This document shows positions 12,502 to 14,197 of a DNA stretch of 14,197 bases, piece by piece. The position numbers were made by a program, and so were the translations under genes. This stretch comes from Scatavimonas merdipullorum (GTDB lineage Bacteria > Bacillota > Clostridia > Oscillospirales > Acutalibacteraceae), in NCBI GenBank assembly GCA_018712865.1, contig DVGH01000016.1, positions 1 to 14,197 of the forward strand, given 5' to 3'. The notes under the pieces are model-generated. The model saw only the letters and a program-made list of their open reading frames with translations. It searched no databases and had not been told where the DNA came from. How positions within the stretch are numbered: the stretch's first letter is position 1; every line of letters begins with the position of its first letter.

Positions 12502-14100
12502 ATGGATATAAAAACGCAGCTTTTGCGTTTTGCGCCGCAGACAGAGGAAGAAGCGCAGGTGCGCCAGAAAATGCTTGCCGCATGGGAAGCACATGGGAAG
12601 ACGCTTTTGTACAGGCAAAATGAACAGGCGCATTTTACAGCCTCGGCGTTGTTGCTAAACCCTGCGATGGACAAAACGCTCATGGTGCATCATCATCTTT
12701 TTCATACCTTTACATGGACCGGTGGGCATGCAGACGGGGAAGAAAACCTGCTTTATACGGCAATTCGGGAAGCGCGTGAGGAAACAGGCGTGCAGCAGGT
12801 TTATCCGCTGAGCACAGAGGTGTTGTCGCTTGATATATTGCAGGTTCCTGCGCATAACAAAAAAGGAAAGCCTATACCTGCACATGTACACTATTCTGTC
12901 GCTTACGGCTTGATTGTACCCGAAAAACAGCCTGTTTTTGCAAAGCCGGATGAAAACAGCGCCGTGCGCTGGATTGCAATGCGGGATCTTCGGGATTACT
13001 GTGCAGAACCGCACATGCTTTTGCTATATGAAAAGTTGTACCGGCGCATGAAGGCGTTGCAGGCATACAAAAAAAGCCTGTATCAAAGGCTGCCGGAGGT
13101 GCTTTTGCCATGGTATGAAAAAAACGCACGGCAGCTCGACTGGCGCAGGGACACACAGCCTTACCATGTGTGGCTGTCGGAAATCATGCTGCAGCAAACG
13201 CGTGTAGAGGCGGTTAAAGGCTACTATACACGCTTTTTAAAGGCGTTTCCTACCATACAAGATCTTGCACAGGCACGTGAAGATACACTTTTTAAATATT
13301 GGGAGGGTCTTGGCTATTATAACCGTGCGCGCAATCTGCAAAAAGCGGCAAAAAAAATTGTACGTGACTACGGTGGCGTGTTTCCGTCCAGCTATGAGGA
13401 CATTGCTTCACTTCCCGGGGTTGGCCCTTACACGGCAGGGGCGATTGCCTCTATCTGTTTTGAACAGCCCCGCGCGGCGGTGGACGGCAACGTGCTGCGT
13501 GTGCTTTCCAGAGTAACAGAGCAATTTATAGAGGTGGATGCGCCGCAGGTTAAAAAGGAAATGGCGCAGACACTGGAACGTGTGTATCCTTTGGGACAAT
13601 GTGGCAGCTTTACGCAAAGCCTGATGGAGCTTGGCGCAACGATATGCCTGCCGGGAGGAAGCCCAAAGTGCACATGCTGCCCGGCCCGGGATTTTTGCCT
13701 GGCGTATGCAGGCGGGTCACAGCAGGCGCTTCCCGTAAAAAAACCAAAGCGTGCACGAAAAACGGAGCAGAAAACGGTGTTTCTGTTATTATGTGAAAAT
13801 GATATTGCGGTCTGTCAAAGAGAAAGCAACGGCCTTTTGGCAGGTCTTTGGCAACTGCCGAATGTGGAGGGAATGCTTACAGAGAAGGAAGCTGTACAAA
13901 CAGCCGAAAGCTGGGGAATCGGAGAAATCACGCTCGAGAGAGTGGTGCACCGCCAGCATGTTTTTACGCATATCCAATGGGATATGACCTGTTATTGCCT
14001 GCGCTGCACTCAAAAGGCATCCAATTTTACATGGGCTGCTATGGAGCAAATTAAGCAAAAATATGCGCTTCCCACAGCCTTTCGTATTTTTCTGGAATAG
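12502..14100 (+). CDS. mutY: Fusion of Nudix hydrolase and A/G-specific adenine glycosylase MutY
   Basis: The 532-residue protein has three parts. Residues about 45-170 are a Nudix domain with a complete Nudix box (Gly75 to Val97; Glu81, Arg89, Glu90, Glu93, Glu94, Gly96). Residues about 195-405 are a MutY catalytic core: Glu227 in SEIMLQQT, helix-hairpin-helix LPGVGPYTAGAI, Asp328 in VDGNV, and Fe-S cysteines 382, 390, 393 and 399. Residues about 424-530 are the MutT-like MutY C-terminus with FTH (488-490), which reads 8-oxoguanine. MutY removes adenine paired with 8-oxoG; ordinary MutY is about 350-370 residues, so the N-terminal 190 are extra. Their substrate is unknown; 8-oxo-dGTP is one possibility. 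GGGAGGG supports the ATG at 12502; the frame is open from 12451, but those codons overlap the promoter. Confidence 0.93.
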   Translation: MDIKTQLLRFAPQTEEEAQVRQKMLAAWEAHGKTLLYRQNEQAHFTASALLLNPAMDKTLMVHHHLFHTFTWTGGHADGEENLLYTAIREAREETGVQQVYPLSTEVLSLDILQVPAHNKKGKPIPAHVHYSVAYGLIVPEKQPVFAKPDENSAVRWIAMRDLRDYCAEPHMLLLYEKLYRRMKALQAYKKSLYQRLPEVLLPWYEKNARQLDWRRDTQPYHVWLSEIMLQQTRVEAVKGYYTRFLKAFPTIQDLAQAREDTLFKYWEGLGYYNRARNLQKAAKKIVRDYGGVFPSSYEDIASLPGVGPYTAGAIASICFEQPRAAVDGNVLRVLSRVTEQFIEVDAPQVKKEMAQTLERVYPLGQCGSFTQSLMELGATICLPGGSPKCTCCPARDFCLAYAGGSQQALPVKKPKRARKTEQKTVFLLLCENDIAVCQRESNGLLAGLWQLPNVEGMLTEKEAVQTAESWGIGEITLERVVHRQHVFTHIQWDMTCYCLRCTQKASNFTWAAMEQIKQKYALPTAFRIFLE

Positions 14101-14155
14101 AAAAATCGTTCTGTGCAGCCAGTATAAAACAAAATAAAGTGTTTGTTTAAAATAC

Positions 14156-14197
14156 AAAAAGCCCGGCGCGGGGCATATGCCCCGCGCCGGGCTTTTT
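14156..14197. terminator. Very strong GC-rich terminator inside a 42-bp perfect palindrome
   Basis: Positions 14161-14192 are a perfect palindrome with GC-rich arms and an ATAT centre, flanked by AAAAA (14156-14160) and TTTTT (14193-14197), so the symmetry spans 42 bp. It lies 55 nt after the Nudix-MutY stop and can terminate transcription from both sides. The window ends at its T-run, so a longer T-tract cannot be excluded. Confidence 0.93.

Noticed and set aside
1..14197. CRISPR array, toxin-antitoxin pair, defence island or insertion sequence
   Set aside because: I saw no regularly spaced repeats, no transposase or integrase frame, and no recognisable effector gene. The accessory content is limited to 11410-12401 and is decayed.

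Overview
The window is a chromosomal segment of a low-to-mid GC Gram-positive bacterium, most likely a member of the Clostridia (Ruminococcaceae/Oscillospiraceae-like). The basis is the gene order of the spc and alpha ribosomal operons, with adk, map, a KOW-domain gene and infA between secY and rpmJ and with rpsD inside the alpha cluster. Strong AGGAGG-type ribosome binding sites, a zinc-type S14, a zinc-finger adenylate kinase and TTG/GTG starts support this. The species cannot be fixed from the sequence alone.

Region 1 (1-9690) is one co-directional housekeeping block: rplX (3' end only), rplE, rpsN, rpsH, rplF, rplR, rpsE, rpmD, rplO, secY, adk, map, a KOW RNA-binding gene, infA, rpmJ, rpsM, rpsK, rpsD, rpoA, rplQ. 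It builds ribosomal proteins, the translocon channel, the RNA polymerase alpha subunit, initiation factor 1, N-terminal methionine processing and AMP/ADP balance. Gaps are short, except a 137-nt structured gap before rpsM and a 67-nt gap with a small hairpin before rpoA. A strong bidirectional hairpin terminator closes the block right after rplQ.

Region 2 (9714-11338, minus strand) is a single membrane glycosyltransferase-like gene (GT-C/GT39 type) with its own textbook sigma-A promoter. It converges on the ribosomal operon and shares its terminator.

Region 3 (11410-12401) is an accessory scar. It starts with a tRNA-Arg(CCG) gene and its promoter. Next come about 390 bp of GC-rich, hairpin-rich DNA with no convincing gene, which contain an exact 17-bp repeat of the tRNA 3' end, as in an integration attachment site. 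After that are a frameshifted DUF3781-like pseudogene (minus strand) and a start-less 3' fragment of an unidentified gene (plus strand). This looks like a decayed integration locus.

Region 4 (12451-14197) is a monocistronic gene with its own promoter. It encodes an unusual fusion of an N-terminal Nudix hydrolase with a complete MutY adenine glycosylase (including the usual C-terminal MutT-like domain). It is closed by a terminator inside a 42-bp perfect palindrome.

I see no CRISPR array, no transposase or integrase gene, no toxin-antitoxin pair and no recognisable new defence system. The most distinctive items are the Nudix-MutY fusion, the tRNA-end repeat with its hairpin-rich island, and the possible regulatory leader before rpsM.
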